Below are positions 8,764 through 17,616 of a stretch of 64,000 nucleotides of DNA, in pieces. Numbering within the stretch: the stretch's first letter is position 1; each line of letters begins with the position of its first letter. The stretch comes from Streptomyces fulvoviolaceus (GTDB lineage Bacteria; Actinomycetota; Actinomycetes; Streptomycetales; Streptomycetaceae): positions 1-64,000 of the forward strand of contig NZ_JOEY01000028.1 in NCBI RefSeq assembly GCF_000718165.1. Direction: 5' to 3'. Under the pieces are notes generated by a model, which saw only the letters and a list, made by a program, of their open reading frames with translations, was not told where the DNA came from and did no database searches. The position numbers and the translations under genes are program-made.

Positions 8764-9762
8764 GTGATCGTCGACTGCGCCATCTACCGGGACGGGCGCC
8801 GGACAGAGGGCCCCGCGGACTTCTCCGCCGCTCTGGCGCAGTGCCGTCGCGAGGGTGACGCCTTCGTCTGGATCGGCCTGTACGAGCCGACGGAGAAGGA
8901 GTTCGACCGGGTCGCGGAGGAGTTCGGGCTGCACCCGCTGGCCGTCGAGGACGCCCTGAACGCGCACCAGCGCCCCAAGCTGGAGGTGTACGACGACTCG
9001 CTGTTCATGGTCCTCAAGCCGGTGGGCTACGAGACGAAGAGCGACATCGTCTCCTCCGGCGAGGTCATGGTCTTCGTCGGCGACTCGTTCGTGGTCACCG
9101 TCCGGCACGGCGAGGAGGCACCTCTCGCCGCCGTACGGCACCGGCTGGAGGAGGAGCCCGAGATGCTCCGGCACGGCCCTACGGCGGTGCTGTACTCGAT
9201 CGCCGACGCCGTGGTCGACCACTACGTGGACGTCGCGGGCGAGCTGGGCACCGACCTGGAGGAGCTGGAGGCGGAGGTGTTCTCGCCGACCGGCGGCGGC
9301 TCACGGCACACCGCGTCCCGCATCTACGCCTTCAAGCGACAGATCCTGGAGTTCCGCAGGGCCACGGGCCCGCTGGCGCAGCCGCTGGACCGGCTCGCGG
9401 GCGGGGGCCTCTTCGGTGTCCGGGTGCCCTTCGTCCACGAGAAGGCGCAGCCCTTCTTCCGCGATGTCAACGACCACCTGGTGCGCGTGAACGAGTCGGT
9501 GGAGGGCCTGGACCGGCTGGTCTCGGACGTCCTCTCCGCGCATCTGGCCCAGATGAGCCTCCGGCAGAACGACGACATGCGGAAGATCTCCGCGTGGGCG
9601 GCCATGGCCGCGATCCCCACGATGATCGCGGGGATCTACGGCATGAACTTCGACCACATGCCGGAGCTGCACTGGATGTGGTCGTACCCCGCGTTGATCG
9701 CGGTCATGGCCGTCCTGGAGGTCCTGGTGTTCCGGCTGTTCAAGCGCCGGGGCTGGCTCTAG
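8764..9762 (+). CDS. corA: CorA-family Mg2+/Co2+ transporter
   Basis: 332 residues from GTG 8764 (the in-frame ATG at 8728 adds only 12 unlikely residues). The large cytoplasmic N-domain (residues 1-250) precedes two C-terminal transmembrane helices; the selectivity signature GMN is at 293-295 in GIYGMNFDHMPE, and the protein ends with the basic cytoplasmic tail FKRRGWL. CorA proteins form pentameric divalent cation channels in the cytoplasmic membrane. The stop codon interlocks with that of the convergent ferritin-like gene: both TAGs are read from the same CTAG. Confidence 0.95.
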   Translation: MIVDCAIYRDGRRTEGPADFSAALAQCRREGDAFVWIGLYEPTEKEFDRVAEEFGLHPLAVEDALNAHQRPKLEVYDDSLFMVLKPVGYETKSDIVSSGEVMVFVGDSFVVTVRHGEEAPLAAVRHRLEEEPEMLRHGPTAVLYSIADAVVDHYVDVAGELGTDLEELEAEVFSPTGGGSRHTASRIYAFKRQILEFRRATGPLAQPLDRLAGGGLFGVRVPFVHEKAQPFFRDVNDHLVRVNESVEGLDRLVSDVLSAHLAQMSLRQNDDMRKISAWAAMAAIPTMIAGIYGMNFDHMPELHWMWSYPALIAVMAVLEVLVFRLFKRRGWL

Positions 9763-10547
9763 GCGAACTCGGGGGCCGAGGTCGTGGGGCCGCCCAGTGC
9801 GTCGCGGCGCTCCGGCATCCTCAGGGACACCATCCGCCGCCAGCCCACGGCCCGTTCGTACGCGTACACGGCATGGATGCCCGCCGTGAGCACTGCCGAC
9901 TTCGCCCTCGGCCAGCCGAGGATGCGCCCCATGTGGGCCATCACCGCGAGGCTGACGTCCCGGTAGATCCGGATCTCGGCCAGCGCGCACTCCCTGAGTG
10001 TCTCCTGGATGGCGCGGCCGTGTCCGGCGTACGCGAAGCGCAGCAACTCCTCGTGGCAGTAAGCGAGGTGGTTGTCCTCGTCGCCCGAGATCATCTTCAC
10101 CGCGCGGCCGATGTCGGGGTGGTCGGCGAAGTGCTTGCGCAGCAGGTCCATCTGCTCGGAGGCCCGCTGTTCGGTGACCCGGCTGTGGGCGAGGTAGGTG
10201 ACGATGTCCTGCACGGTCAGCGGCTCGTCGCTCTTGAGCTTGTCGTGGGCGAGACCGATGCCGTGCTGCTCCAGGAGCATCGTGTAGTCGGTCTCGGGCG
10301 GGATCGGGACAGGTTCGAGCCGGCGCTTCTTCATCAGGGCGTTGAAGATCCGCCCGTGTTTGTCCTCGTCCGCGCCGTGGCGGGTGATCTTGGGAGCGAG
10401 TTCACGCTCACCGTCGGGAACCAGCGCGGCGATCCGGGCATTCTCCCAGCCGCCCTGCGACTCGCCGCTGGCCGCGATGGAGCAGAACAGCCGGAAGGAC
10501 TCGTCGTCGTCGAGGATCTCCTGGAACAGACTCTTGGCCGAAAGCAT
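9759..10547 (-). CDS. Ferritin-like domain protein
   Basis: 262 residues from ATG 10547, preceded by AGAGGTG; the upstream in-frame extension is non-coding in character. Four-helix-bundle metal motifs are visible: E-x-x-H-type pairs in RHGADEDKHGRIF and in ISGDEDNHLAYCHEELL. This is the pattern of di-iron ferritin-like proteins, some of which act as oxidases or hydroxylases; which of these applies is not decidable here. Convergent with corA. Confidence 0.85.
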   Translation of the reverse strand: MLSAKSLFQEILDDDESFRLFCSIAASGESQGGWENARIAALVPDGERELAPKITRHGADEDKHGRIFNALMKKRRLEPVPIPPETDYTMLLEQHGIGLAHDKLKSDEPLTVQDIVTYLAHSRVTEQRASEQMDLLRKHFADHPDIGRAVKMISGDEDNHLAYCHEELLRFAYAGHGRAIQETLRECALAEIRIYRDVSLAVMAHMGRILGWPRAKSAVLTAGIHAVYAYERAVGWRRMVSLRMPERRDALGGPTTSAPEFA

Positions 10548-10711
10548 CGTGGGCACCTCTCTGCGGGATTCCGCGGCATTCCGCAAAGAACGAGTCAAAT
10601 GCGGCGCGAGAGGTGCTGCAACAGCTGTGTCGGACAACTCCGCCAAAAGGAGGACCCCCGGGGTCACGACAGGGCGTAACCCCGGGGCCCCCGGCGCGTT
10701 GTTCACCGTGA

Positions 10712-10752
10712 CGGCCGTGGCGGGGAAGACCCCCGAGCCCCCACCACGGCCG
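10712..10752 (-). terminator. Stem-loop downstream of the LLM oxidoreductase gene
   Basis: A 14-bp inverted repeat with one mismatch (CGGCCGTGGCGGGG / CCCCACCACGGCCG), starting 29 bases beyond the minus-strand stop at 10781. There is no clear U-run. Confidence 0.6.
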
Positions 10753-10780
10753 CAGAAAACTTCCGCCCGTCGTGTGCGCG

Positions 10781-11836
10781 TCACGCGAGGCCGGCGCGCT
10801 CCAGGGCCTCGGTGCCGGCACGGAGCGAGGCGATCCGCTCGTCGAGCGTGAAGCCCGCGGGGGCGAGGGTCAGGGTGGTGACTCCCGCCGCGGCATAGGC
10901 CTTCATCCGGTCCGCGATGCGGTCGACGGAGCCGAGCAGCGTCGTCTTGTCGATCAGGTCGTGCGGAATGGCGGCCGCGGCGCCCTGCTTGTCGCCGGAC
11001 AGGTACTTGTCCTGGATCTCGGCGGCGGCCTTCTCGAACCCCATGCGCTGGGCGAGCTGGTTGTAGAAGTTCTGCTTGCGGCTGCCCATGCCGCCGACGT
11101 ACAGCGCGGTGTACGGGCGGAAGGTGTCGGCGAGCGTGGCCACGTCCTTGTCGTCGCCCACGGCGAGGGGCAGCGTCGGGCAGATGTCGAAGCCGTCAAG
11201 CGTCTTCCCGGCCTTCTCGCGGCCCGCGCGCAGGTACTGGATCGCGGTGTCCTCCAGATGGTCGGCCGAGGGGAAGATCAGCAGGGCGCCGTCGGCGATC
11301 TCACCGGTCTGCTCGAGGTTCTTCGGGCCGATGGCGGCGATGTAGAGCGGGATGTGCTCGCGCTCCGGGTGCACGGTCAGCTTGAGCGGCTTGCCGGGGC
11401 CGCCGGGCAGGGGCAGCGTCCAGTGCTGTCCGTCGTACGACAGCCGCTCCCGGGTCATCGCCTTGCGTACGATCTCGACGTACTCACGCGTGCGTGCCAG
11501 CGGCTTGTCGAACTTGACGCCGTACCAGCCCTCGGAGACCTGCGGCCCGGAGACGCCGAGGCCCAGGCGGAAGCGGCCGCCGGAGAGCGAGTCGAGCGTG
11601 GCGGCGGTCATCGCGGTCATCGCCGGCTGGCGGGCCGGGATCTGGAAGATGGCCGAGCCGACGTCGATGCGCTCGGTCTGTGCGGCGACCCAGGTCAGCA
11701 CGGTGGCCGCGTCGGAGCCGTAGGCCTCTGCGGCCCAGCAGACGGCGTATCCGAGCCGGTCGGCCTCCTGGGCCACGGCCAGATTGTCCGCGTCCATGCC
11801 GGCACCCCAGTAGCCGAGGTTGATCCCGAGCTGCAT
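10781..11836 (-). CDS. LLM-class F420-dependent oxidoreductase
   Basis: 351 residues starting MQLGINLGYWGAGMDADNLA, the usual beginning of F420-binding luciferase-like monooxygenase-fold proteins. Family hallmarks include GSAIFQIPARQPAMTAMTA and LGLGVSGPQVSEGWYG. These flavin/deazaflavin-dependent enzymes oxidise or reduce a range of substrates, and the substrate cannot be inferred. Divergent from the aldo/keto reductase, with about 180 bp holding both promoters. Confidence 0.92.
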   Translation of the reverse strand: MQLGINLGYWGAGMDADNLAVAQEADRLGYAVCWAAEAYGSDAATVLTWVAAQTERIDVGSAIFQIPARQPAMTAMTAATLDSLSGGRFRLGLGVSGPQVSEGWYGVKFDKPLARTREYVEIVRKAMTRERLSYDGQHWTLPLPGGPGKPLKLTVHPEREHIPLYIAAIGPKNLEQTGEIADGALLIFPSADHLEDTAIQYLRAGREKAGKTLDGFDICPTLPLAVGDDKDVATLADTFRPYTALYVGGMGSRKQNFYNQLAQRMGFEKAAAEIQDKYLSGDKQGAAAAIPHDLIDKTTLLGSVDRIADRMKAYAAAGVTTLTLAPAGFTLDERIASLRAGTEALERAGLA

Positions 11837-12013
11837 GCCGAATCCCCTTACCGATCAGTAACGTCCCTTGTCCGCAGACCTTAGCGCGAGGGTACGGATC
11901 GGGGCAGGTCGCGGTCGGTGCCCGTCCCGATGAGCGAACTTCGGTGCCACTCGCGGAAACCCGTTATCCACAGGCCCCCACACGACAGGTGTTGGCCAGT
12001 AATCTCGGCGTTC

Positions 12014-13000
12014 ATGGAGCAGAGGCATCTCGGCCGCACCGGCCTTCGCGTGTCCCGCATCGGACTCGGCACCCTCACCTGGGGCAGGGACACCGACGAG
12101 CACGACGCCGCGGACCTCTTGAAGACGTTCTGGGAGGCCGGCGGGTCGCTCGTCGACACGGCGGACGTGTACGGCGACGGCGAGGCCGAGTATCTGCTCG
12201 GACGTCTCATAGAAGGGCTCGTGCCGCGCCGGGACCTGGTCATCTCGACGAAGGCGGGCAGCGTGCCCGACCCGGACCGCCGCTTCGACGGCTCGCGCGG
12301 GCACCTGCTCTCCGCGCTGGACGCCTCGCTGGCCCGGCTCGGCACGGACTACGTCGACATCTGGCACATCCACGCCTACGACCCGTACACCCCGCTGGAG
12401 GAGACCCTCCAGGCCCTCGACCTGGCGGTCAGCAGCGGCCGGGCCCGGTATGCCGGTGTCTCCAACTTCTGCGGCTGGCAGCTCGCCAAGGCGGCGACCT
12501 GGCAGCTGGCGGCGTCGGGCGTACGGACCCGGCTGGCGAGCACGCAGTTGGAGTACTCGCTGCTCCAGCGCGGTGTCGAGCGCGAGGTGCTGCCGGCCGC
12601 GCTGGATCTGGGCATCGGGCTGCTGCCCTCGTCCCCGCTGGGCCGCGGGGTGCTGACGGGCAAGTACCGGAACAACACGACGCCGGCCGACTCGCGCGGT
12701 GCCTCGGAGCACCTCGCCCCCTTCGTCGCGCCGTATCTCGACGACACGGCGAGCCGCATCGTGGACGCGGTGACGACCGCGGCCGACGGGCTCGCGGTGA
12801 CGCCGCTCCAGGTGGCCCTCGCCTGGGTCCGCGACCGGCCGGGCGTGGCCGCGCCCGTGGTCGGCGCGCGCAACGCGCAGCAGCTCACGGCTGCGTTGTC
12901 AGTGGAGGCCCTTAGTCTTCCTGACGAGATCTGCCGGGCGCTCGACGATGTGTCGGCGCCCGTGCACCGCTATCCCGATCACGACTGGAGCACGCTGTGA
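12014..13000 (+). CDS. Aldo/keto reductase
   Basis: 328 residues from ATG 12014 (MEQRHLGRTGLRVSRIGLGT), the standard N-terminus of the AKR/YghZ-like group. The catalytic tetrad is visible: Asp in LVDTADVYGDGEAE followed by Tyr, Lys in LVISTKAG and His in DIWHIHAYDP. The NADPH-binding C-terminal part VVGARNAQQL is present. No clear Shine-Dalgarno sequence precedes the start. The last four bases overlap the GTG start of the next gene, so the two are translationally coupled. Confidence 0.93.
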   Translation: MEQRHLGRTGLRVSRIGLGTLTWGRDTDEHDAADLLKTFWEAGGSLVDTADVYGDGEAEYLLGRLIEGLVPRRDLVISTKAGSVPDPDRRFDGSRGHLLSALDASLARLGTDYVDIWHIHAYDPYTPLEETLQALDLAVSSGRARYAGVSNFCGWQLAKAATWQLAASGVRTRLASTQLEYSLLQRGVEREVLPAALDLGIGLLPSSPLGRGVLTGKYRNNTTPADSRGASEHLAPFVAPYLDDTASRIVDAVTTAADGLAVTPLQVALAWVRDRPGVAAPVVGARNAQQLTAALSVEALSLPDEICRALDDVSAPVHRYPDHDWSTL

Positions 13001-15261
13001 GCACGGAGCCGGAGCCCGCTGAGGACGCGCAGGACGCCGAGCCGGGGACACCGGGGGACGCGACGGAGGGCGCGGCCGCGGAGGAGACCTCTGTCGGGAA
13101 AACCGCGGACGGCGAGGACGCCTCGGCCGAAGCGACCGTGGGCGGCGACGGCGAAGGCGCGGGGCAGGGTGCGGAAGACGGCTCGGTCGCAGGCGCCGCC
13201 GACGGTGAGAGCGCCAAGCAACTGTCCGAGGCCGAGGCCGAGTTGGCCGCCCAGCGGCTCGAGCGGGAGCGGATCGAGAAGCGGAAGGCCGAGAAGAAGG
13301 CGCCCGTCGCGGCCGGGGCCGGGCTGAGCGGCAAGGCCGCCGATCTCCTCGCGGCCGTACGGGCCGTGGAGAGCGGCGAGAAGCCCGTGGCCGCCGTCTT
13401 CAGTGAGCCCGAGCCGCCGCGCCGCCCCGCCCAGGAGCCGGTGCGCCGCCCGCAGCCGGTGCCGGTATCGACTTCGGCCGATGCGGCTCCCGCGGCAGAG
13501 ACCCTGGACGCCGTGCGGCGCGCACTGACCGAAGGCGGCGCGCCGGACTCACTCGCGCCGCAGGTCGCCGCGGCCCTCGGCGAAGGGGCGGACGACCTGC
13601 TGCGGGAGGATCCCTGGCAGTTGCTGCGGGTCCCCGGGGTGCGGCCCGAGCAGGCGGACGGGTTCGCGCGGGCGCTGCTCGGCGCGGAGTGCGGTCCGGA
13701 CGACGAGCGGCGCGGCCGGGCGGTCACCGTCTGGCTCCTCGATCAGGCGGCCCTCGCCGGGCACACCGCCCTGGAGATGCCGGCGCTCACCGCCGCACTC
13801 GTCCAGCGCGGCGTGCCGGACGCCGACGCGGCCGTCCAGAGCACGCTCGCCGAGGGCGAGGCGCTGGTCTTCCAGGACGCGCTGGAGGATCCCGCGGTAC
13901 CGGCCCCGCGGGAGGCCGATGCGGAGGACGACGAGGCGGAGGAGCGGCCGGTCCGTGTCCTGGTCGGCCTGGAGCGGTACGCCCTCGCGGAGGAGAGCCT
14001 CGCCGACGGACTGGCCCGGCTGATCAACTCGGTGCCGAAGGAGGACGGTTCGGCAGCGGACTGGGAGCAGGCCGCGGCCGGCGCCGAGGGTTCCGCCACC
14101 GAGCTGATCCGCGCGGCGGCGACGCACGGCCTGGTTCTGCACACCGGGGGCGAGGCCTCCCTGGCGGAACCGGCGGCATTGCTGCGTGCGGCGCGCGGCC
14201 TGGGGCTGCGGGTGTGGGCCGCGGTGCACAGTCCGGTCGGCCGGGAGCGGTTCTCGACTCTGGTCGCCGGCCACAACACGGCGAACGACTCCGCGCCGGG
14301 CTCGTTCGGCGTCGTCACCGTCGCCGGGCTTCTCTCCGGTGCCGAGGGGCCCGGCCGGGACCCGGAAGGCGCGCTGGATCTCGACCTCCTCGTCGTACTC
14401 GACGCGCCCCAGCTGGACGTGGAGGCGGCGGCTCTGCTCGCGGAGTCGTTGCCGGACGGGGCGCGGCTGGTGCTGGCCGGGGATCCGGCGGTGCTGTGGT
14501 CGGCGGGCCCCGGGCGGGTGTTCGCCGATCTGCTGGCGGCGCGGATCTGCCCCCAGGTCGCCTCCCGGCGCCCGGACCCGGGTCCGCTCGGCGAGCTGGT
14601 CTCCGGCATCGGCATCGGCGAGCTGACCCAGGTCGAGGCCCCCGGCAAGGAGGTCGTGATCGTGCCGGTGCGGGACGCGGGCGAGGCCGTGCACCGGACC
14701 GTGCAGTTGGTCGCGGACTCGGTACCGCGGGCGATCGGTGTCCCGGCCGAGGAGACGCAGGTGATCACCCCGGGCCACGGCGGCGCGGTCGGCACCCGCG
14801 CGCTCAACACGGCGCTCAAGGAGCGGCTCAACCCCGGCCCCGGCCGCTTCGGCGGCTTCGACCCCGGGGACAGGATCGCCTACTCCCCCGCACCGGGCCG
14901 TACGCTGCCGGGCCGCGTGGTGACGGCCGACGCCGAGGGGCTGCACCTGGAGTGCGCGGGGGAGTCCGTCGTCGTACCGAAGGAGCGGGTGGAGCAGTCC
15001 GTGCGGCACGGGTGGGCGCTGACCGCGCACCAGGCGGTGGGCGGCCGGTGGCCCGCGGTGGTCGTGGTGCTGCCCGGCGACGCCGCGCAGGCGCTCAGCC
15101 GTCCCTGGGTGTACACGGCGTTCGGACGGGCGGACCGCCATCTGTCCGTGGTCCACGGTGTGGATCAGGCGCTGCCCAGGGCAGTGGCCGAGGTAGCGGC
15201 GAAGCCGCGCACGACCCGCCTGCCCGTCCTCCTCAGCACCCAAGTACCAACGAACAGCTGA
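12997..15261 (+). CDS. RecD2-like helix-hairpin-helix protein with degenerated ATPase motifs
   Basis: 754 residues, GTG start overlapping the preceding stop by 4 bases. Residues 1-170 are acidic and disordered. A RecD2-type helix-hairpin-helix region follows (LLREDPWQLLRVPGVRPEQADGF), then the layout of a superfamily 1 helicase. Where RecD2 has GGPGTGKT the protein reads HTGGEASLAEPAALL, and where the Walker B DEAS is expected it reads VLDAPQLDVEAAALLAES, so ATP hydrolysis is not expected. Later motifs persist in outline: LAGDPAVLWSAGPGRVFADL, the C-terminal RVVTADAEGLHLE barrel and ALTAHQAVGGRWPAVVVV. It could bind DNA as a non-catalytic accessory factor; function unknown. Confidence 0.8.
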   Translation: MSTEPEPAEDAQDAEPGTPGDATEGAAAEETSVGKTADGEDASAEATVGGDGEGAGQGAEDGSVAGAADGESAKQLSEAEAELAAQRLERERIEKRKAEKKAPVAAGAGLSGKAADLLAAVRAVESGEKPVAAVFSEPEPPRRPAQEPVRRPQPVPVSTSADAAPAAETLDAVRRALTEGGAPDSLAPQVAAALGEGADDLLREDPWQLLRVPGVRPEQADGFARALLGAECGPDDERRGRAVTVWLLDQAALAGHTALEMPALTAALVQRGVPDADAAVQSTLAEGEALVFQDALEDPAVPAPREADAEDDEAEERPVRVLVGLERYALAEESLADGLARLINSVPKEDGSAADWEQAAAGAEGSATELIRAAATHGLVLHTGGEASLAEPAALLRAARGLGLRVWAAVHSPVGRERFSTLVAGHNTANDSAPGSFGVVTVAGLLSGAEGPGRDPEGALDLDLLVVLDAPQLDVEAAALLAESLPDGARLVLAGDPAVLWSAGPGRVFADLLAARICPQVASRRPDPGPLGELVSGIGIGELTQVEAPGKEVVIVPVRDAGEAVHRTVQLVADSVPRAIGVPAEETQVITPGHGGAVGTRALNTALKERLNPGPGRFGGFDPGDRIAYSPAPGRTLPGRVVTADAEGLHLECAGESVVVPKERVEQSVRHGWALTAHQAVGGRWPAVVVVLPGDAAQALSRPWVYTAFGRADRHLSVVHGVDQALPRAVAEVAAKPRTTRLPVLLSTQVPTNS

Positions 15262-15271
15262 CCAACCTGAT

Positions 15272-15340
15272 GGGGCGCGGGGAACAGCGCGACCAGCCCT
15301 CAGACGCCCACCCACCGCAAGCCCTGCGGCGCGACCGCGC
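15272..15340. repeat. Fragment of a dispersed Streptomyces palindromic repeat
   Basis: The stretch begins GGGGCGCGGGGAACAGCGCG and ends with GGCGCGACC. It resembles the GGGGCGCGGG-type elements seen elsewhere in this window (32199 and 52451). It lies between the RecD2-like stop and the convergent terminator. Assignment to the same family is by eye. Confidence 0.45.
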
Positions 15341-15344
15341 ACAT

Positions 15345-15385
15345 GACGGCGGCGGCCACGGATGATCTCCGTGGCCGCCGCCGTC
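15345..15385. terminator. Bidirectional terminator between convergent genes
   Basis: Perfect 18-bp stem GACGGCGGCGGCCACGGA / TCCGTGGCCGCCGCCGTC with a 5-base loop, placed between the RecD2-like gene and the convergent acidic-protein gene. Confidence 0.85.
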
Positions 15386-15397
15386 ACACCCGGACCG

Positions 15398-16120
15398 TCA
15401 GCGCTCCGCGTCCAGTGGCTCCAGGTCCTCGTCCTCGTCCAGCTCCGCTTCGGGGTCGCCGGTCTCGTCGTCGGCGTCGTCCGCCTCGTCGATCCCCTCG
15501 AGGTCGTCGATGTCGTCCTCGAGTTCGTCGTCGAAGACCGCACTGACGTCGAAGCGGCAGACCACGTGCTCCGGGTCGACCTGCTCGAACGGCGTCTCCA
15601 GCCACTCGCCGGGCTCGGCGGGCTCGTCCGCCGCGGTCACCCAGAGCGTGGAGTCGCCCTCCTCCAGACCGAACTCCTTGTGCCGGGAGGCGATCTCGTC
15701 GGGCTCGAACTCACCGAACAGAACGCCCAGCGCCCCGTGCACCGTGCCGGAGGCCTCCGCACCCGCTTCGCCGTCCACCGCCTCGACCCGCTGTGCCTGG
15801 GCCAGCAGCCGGTGCGGTTCCACCACGGCGTAGTCGCGGCGGATCAGCACACTGAGCGCGTTCGCCTCCTCGGGACCGGTGTACGGCGGCGCGTCCTCCG
15901 CACCGGGGATCTCGAAGGGGGTGACCTCGTCATAGCGGTCGTAGAGAAGCTCGTCGTAGACCTCCGCGGCCGCGGCCAGCTCGTTGAACGCCTCGTAGAC
16001 GGCCGGGTCGTCCTCCCCCGACCGGCGTTCGACCGCGGCCAGGTGACGGTCGAGCGCGGTCTTCACCGCCTCGGCGGCGGCGCGTACCTCGGCAGCGGTG
16101 GGCTGCACAGCATCAGACAT
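15398..16120 (-). CDS. Conserved acidic hypothetical protein
   Basis: 240 residues from ATG 16120 (MSDAVQPTAAEVRAAAEAVK). The first half looks folded and helical; the last 45 residues are almost entirely Asp/Glu with a few hydrophobics (DDELEDDIDDLEGIDEADD). No signal peptide, membrane segment or enzyme motif. I do not recognise a characterised family. Divergent from the small DUF5703 gene by 47 bp, with the promoters of both in that gap. Confidence 0.75.
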   Translation of the reverse strand: MSDAVQPTAAEVRAAAEAVKTALDRHLAAVERRSGEDDPAVYEAFNELAAAAEVYDELLYDRYDEVTPFEIPGAEDAPPYTGPEEANALSVLIRRDYAVVEPHRLLAQAQRVEAVDGEAGAEASGTVHGALGVLFGEFEPDEIASRHKEFGLEEGDSTLWVTAADEPAEPGEWLETPFEQVDPEHVVCRFDVSAVFDDELEDDIDDLEGIDEADDADDETGDPEAELDEDEDLEPLDAER

Positions 16121-16167
16121 AGTGCAGACGCTATCCGTACCGGGCCCCAGCCCGCACAATAGATGCG

Positions 16168-16356
16168 ATGCCGGAATACGAATTTGTCGACGTGTACGTA
16201 CCGCGCGGGGTCTCCCGCAACGACGCGACACGACTGCTGACGGACCATGCCGAGTACGGACACTGGGAGTTGGACCGACTGAGCCTGCTGCGCGACGGCA
16301 GCCGCAGGGTGCGGTTGCGCCGACGGATCATCCGCCAGGTGCGCGCCACGTGGTAG
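16168..16356 (+). CDS. DUF5703 family small basic protein
   Basis: 62 residues (MPEYEFVDVYVPRGVSRNDA, then TDHAEYGHWELDRLSLLRDG and a basic end RRRIIRQVRATW). This matches the small actinobacterial DUF5703 family of unknown function. No ribosome site precedes the ATG; an AT-rich CACAATAG about 10 bases upstream may be a -10 box, so a leaderless transcript is possible. Confidence 0.85.
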   Translation: MPEYEFVDVYVPRGVSRNDATRLLTDHAEYGHWELDRLSLLRDGSRRVRLRRRIIRQVRATW

Positions 16357-16361
16357 GCAGG

Positions 16362-16405
16362 ACAAACGGAGCGGGCCCCGCCGAGGCGGGGCCCGCTCCG
16401 TTTGT
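16362..16405. terminator. Strong bidirectional terminator
   Basis: Perfect 21-bp inverted repeat (ACAAACGGAGCGGGCCCCGCC and its complement) around a 2-base centre, between the DUF5703 stop and the convergent chpC stop. The flanking AAAC/GTTT gives U-runs in both directions. Confidence 0.92.
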
Positions 16406-16416
16406 CGCCGTGTTCC

Positions 16417-17196
16417 CTACGCCGCCGAGGCCCGTGCCTTGCGGTAGAGCACCGCGCCGGCCAGCAGCGCTCCGGCGCCCACCGGGAGCACCAGGCCCAT
16501 CGGCAGGTCGCTGCCGGTGTCCGCGAGCTGGGCACTGCCCCGGGGCTGGGTGACGGACTGGGCACCCGGTTGGTTGGGGTGCGAGGAGTCGCCGGGCGGC
16601 GTGGTCGGAGAGCCGGGGAGACCGGGCTCCACGGGGTTGCCCGGATGACCGGGCTGGTCCGGGTTCCCGGGCGGCGTCTCGTGACCGCCCCCCGGAGGCG
16701 TACCGGGATGTCCGCCGCCCGAACCGGTGCCGTTGTTCGTGCAGTCGTTGCCCGTGGTGGCGTTGCCGATCCCGATGACGTCGACGCTGTTGCCGCAGAC
16801 GTTCACCGGAGCGTCGATCGGCGCCTCGACGTGGTTGCCCGAGCCGACGCCGGGCGAGTCACTGGTGTGCCCACCGGCCTGCGAGCCACCGGAGCCACTC
16901 GAGTCGCCGTATCCGTCGGAGCCGCCGTGCCCGCCGGACGGACCGCTGTCGCCACCCTGGTTGCCGCAGGTGTTGCCGGCCGCCGGGTTGAGGATCCCGA
17001 CGACGTTCACGGTGTTGCCGCAGACGTTGACCGGCGCGTGCACCGGCGCCTGCACCGAGTTGCCCGACAGCACGCCGGGCGAGTTGGAACCCGATCCGCT
17101 CGCGGCCGAGTCGGCGTGGGCGGCGCCGCCCGCGGCGGCGATCACGCCGGTTGCGGCCGCCACGGTCATCAGGCCCTTGCGGGTGACCTGTCGCAT
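16417..17196 (-). CDS. chpC: Long chaplin, ChpC-type (two chaplin domains, sortase-anchored)
   Basis: 259 residues. An N-terminal signal peptide (MRQVTRKGLMTVAAATGVIA...AHA) is followed by chaplin domain 1 (about 30-80: SPGVLSGNSVQAPVHAPVNV, Cys pair CGN...TCGN) and domain 2 (about 110-160: SPGVGSGNHVEAPIDAPVNV, CGN...DCTN). A Gly/Pro-rich linker leads to a sorting signal: LADTG (LAxTG type), a hydrophobic helix and a KAR tail. Long chaplins are covalently anchored to the wall by class E sortases and seed amyloid assembly of short chaplins that make aerial hyphae hydrophobic. Adjacent short chaplin chpH and remembered S. coelicolor order (SCO1674-1675) support the ChpC name. Confidence 0.93.
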   Translation of the reverse strand: MRQVTRKGLMTVAAATGVIAAAGGAAHADSAASGSGSNSPGVLSGNSVQAPVHAPVNVCGNTVNVVGILNPAAGNTCGNQGGDSGPSGGHGGSDGYGDSSGSGGSQAGGHTSDSPGVGSGNHVEAPIDAPVNVCGNSVDVIGIGNATTGNDCTNNGTGSGGGHPGTPPGGGHETPPGNPDQPGHPGNPVEPGLPGSPTTPPGDSSHPNQPGAQSVTQPRGSAQLADTGSDLPMGLVLPVGAGALLAGAVLYRKARASAA

Positions 17197-17230
17197 TATT
17201 GAATTCCCCTGACTTCGATCCTGACCTGAA

Positions 17231-17257
17231 TCTCGCGAAACCTTAAATCTCGCGAAA
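17231..17257 (-). promoter_or_regulatory. Direct repeat in the chpC upstream region
   Basis: The 10-mer TCTCGCGAAA occurs twice (17231-17240 and 17248-17257), 17 bases apart centre to centre, 35-60 bases upstream of chpC. It may be a regulator or sigma-factor site. I see no sigma-BldN-like boxes here, unlike for chpH. Confidence 0.4.
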
Positions 17258-17263
17258 ATACCC

Positions 17264-17302
17264 GTCGGCTCCGGAACGCATGGAACGCGTTCCGGAGCCG
17301 AC
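17264..17302 (-). terminator. chpH terminator
   Basis: Perfect 16-bp stem GTCGGCTCCGGAACGC / GCGTTCCGGAGCCGAC with a 7-base loop, 32 bases beyond the chpH stop and before chpC. It indicates that chpH and chpC are separate transcripts. Confidence 0.85.
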
Positions 17303-17333
17303 AGGTGTGATAACGACCCTCAGGGGGTCGACG

Positions 17334-17567
17334 TCACTTGTTGATGCAGGTGTTGCCGAAGGCGGGGTTCAGCAGCCCGATCACGGAGACCGTGTTGCCG
17401 CAGACGTTCACCGGGACGTGAACGGGAACCTGCACGACGTTGCCGGAAAGGACACCCGGGGAGTGCACAGCGGCACCCTGGGCACCCGAGTCGGCGACGG
17501 CAAGGCCCGCACCCGCGAGAACCAGGCCACCAGTGGCAGCCGCAGCGGCGACGACCTTCTTGATCAT
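17334..17567 (-). CDS. chpH: Short chaplin ChpH
   Basis: 77 residues from ATG 17567 behind a textbook AAGGAGGA ribosome site. A signal peptide (MIKKVVAAAAATGGLVLAGA, cleavage near AVADS) precedes a single chaplin domain of about 50 residues with the conserved SPGVLSGN, VPVNVCGNTVSVIGLLNPAF and two Cys (CGN...TCIN). Short chaplins are secreted, self-assemble into amyloid-like fibrils and lower surface tension so hyphae can grow into air. Linkage to chpC and size favour ChpH over ChpE. Confidence 0.95.
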   Translation of the reverse strand: MIKKVVAAAAATGGLVLAGAGLAVADSGAQGAAVHSPGVLSGNVVQVPVHVPVNVCGNTVSVIGLLNPAFGNTCINK

Positions 17568-17616
17568 TATTCCTCCTTGTTGGCAATGCGACCCCAAGTA
17601 GCGGATCGCATCACCT

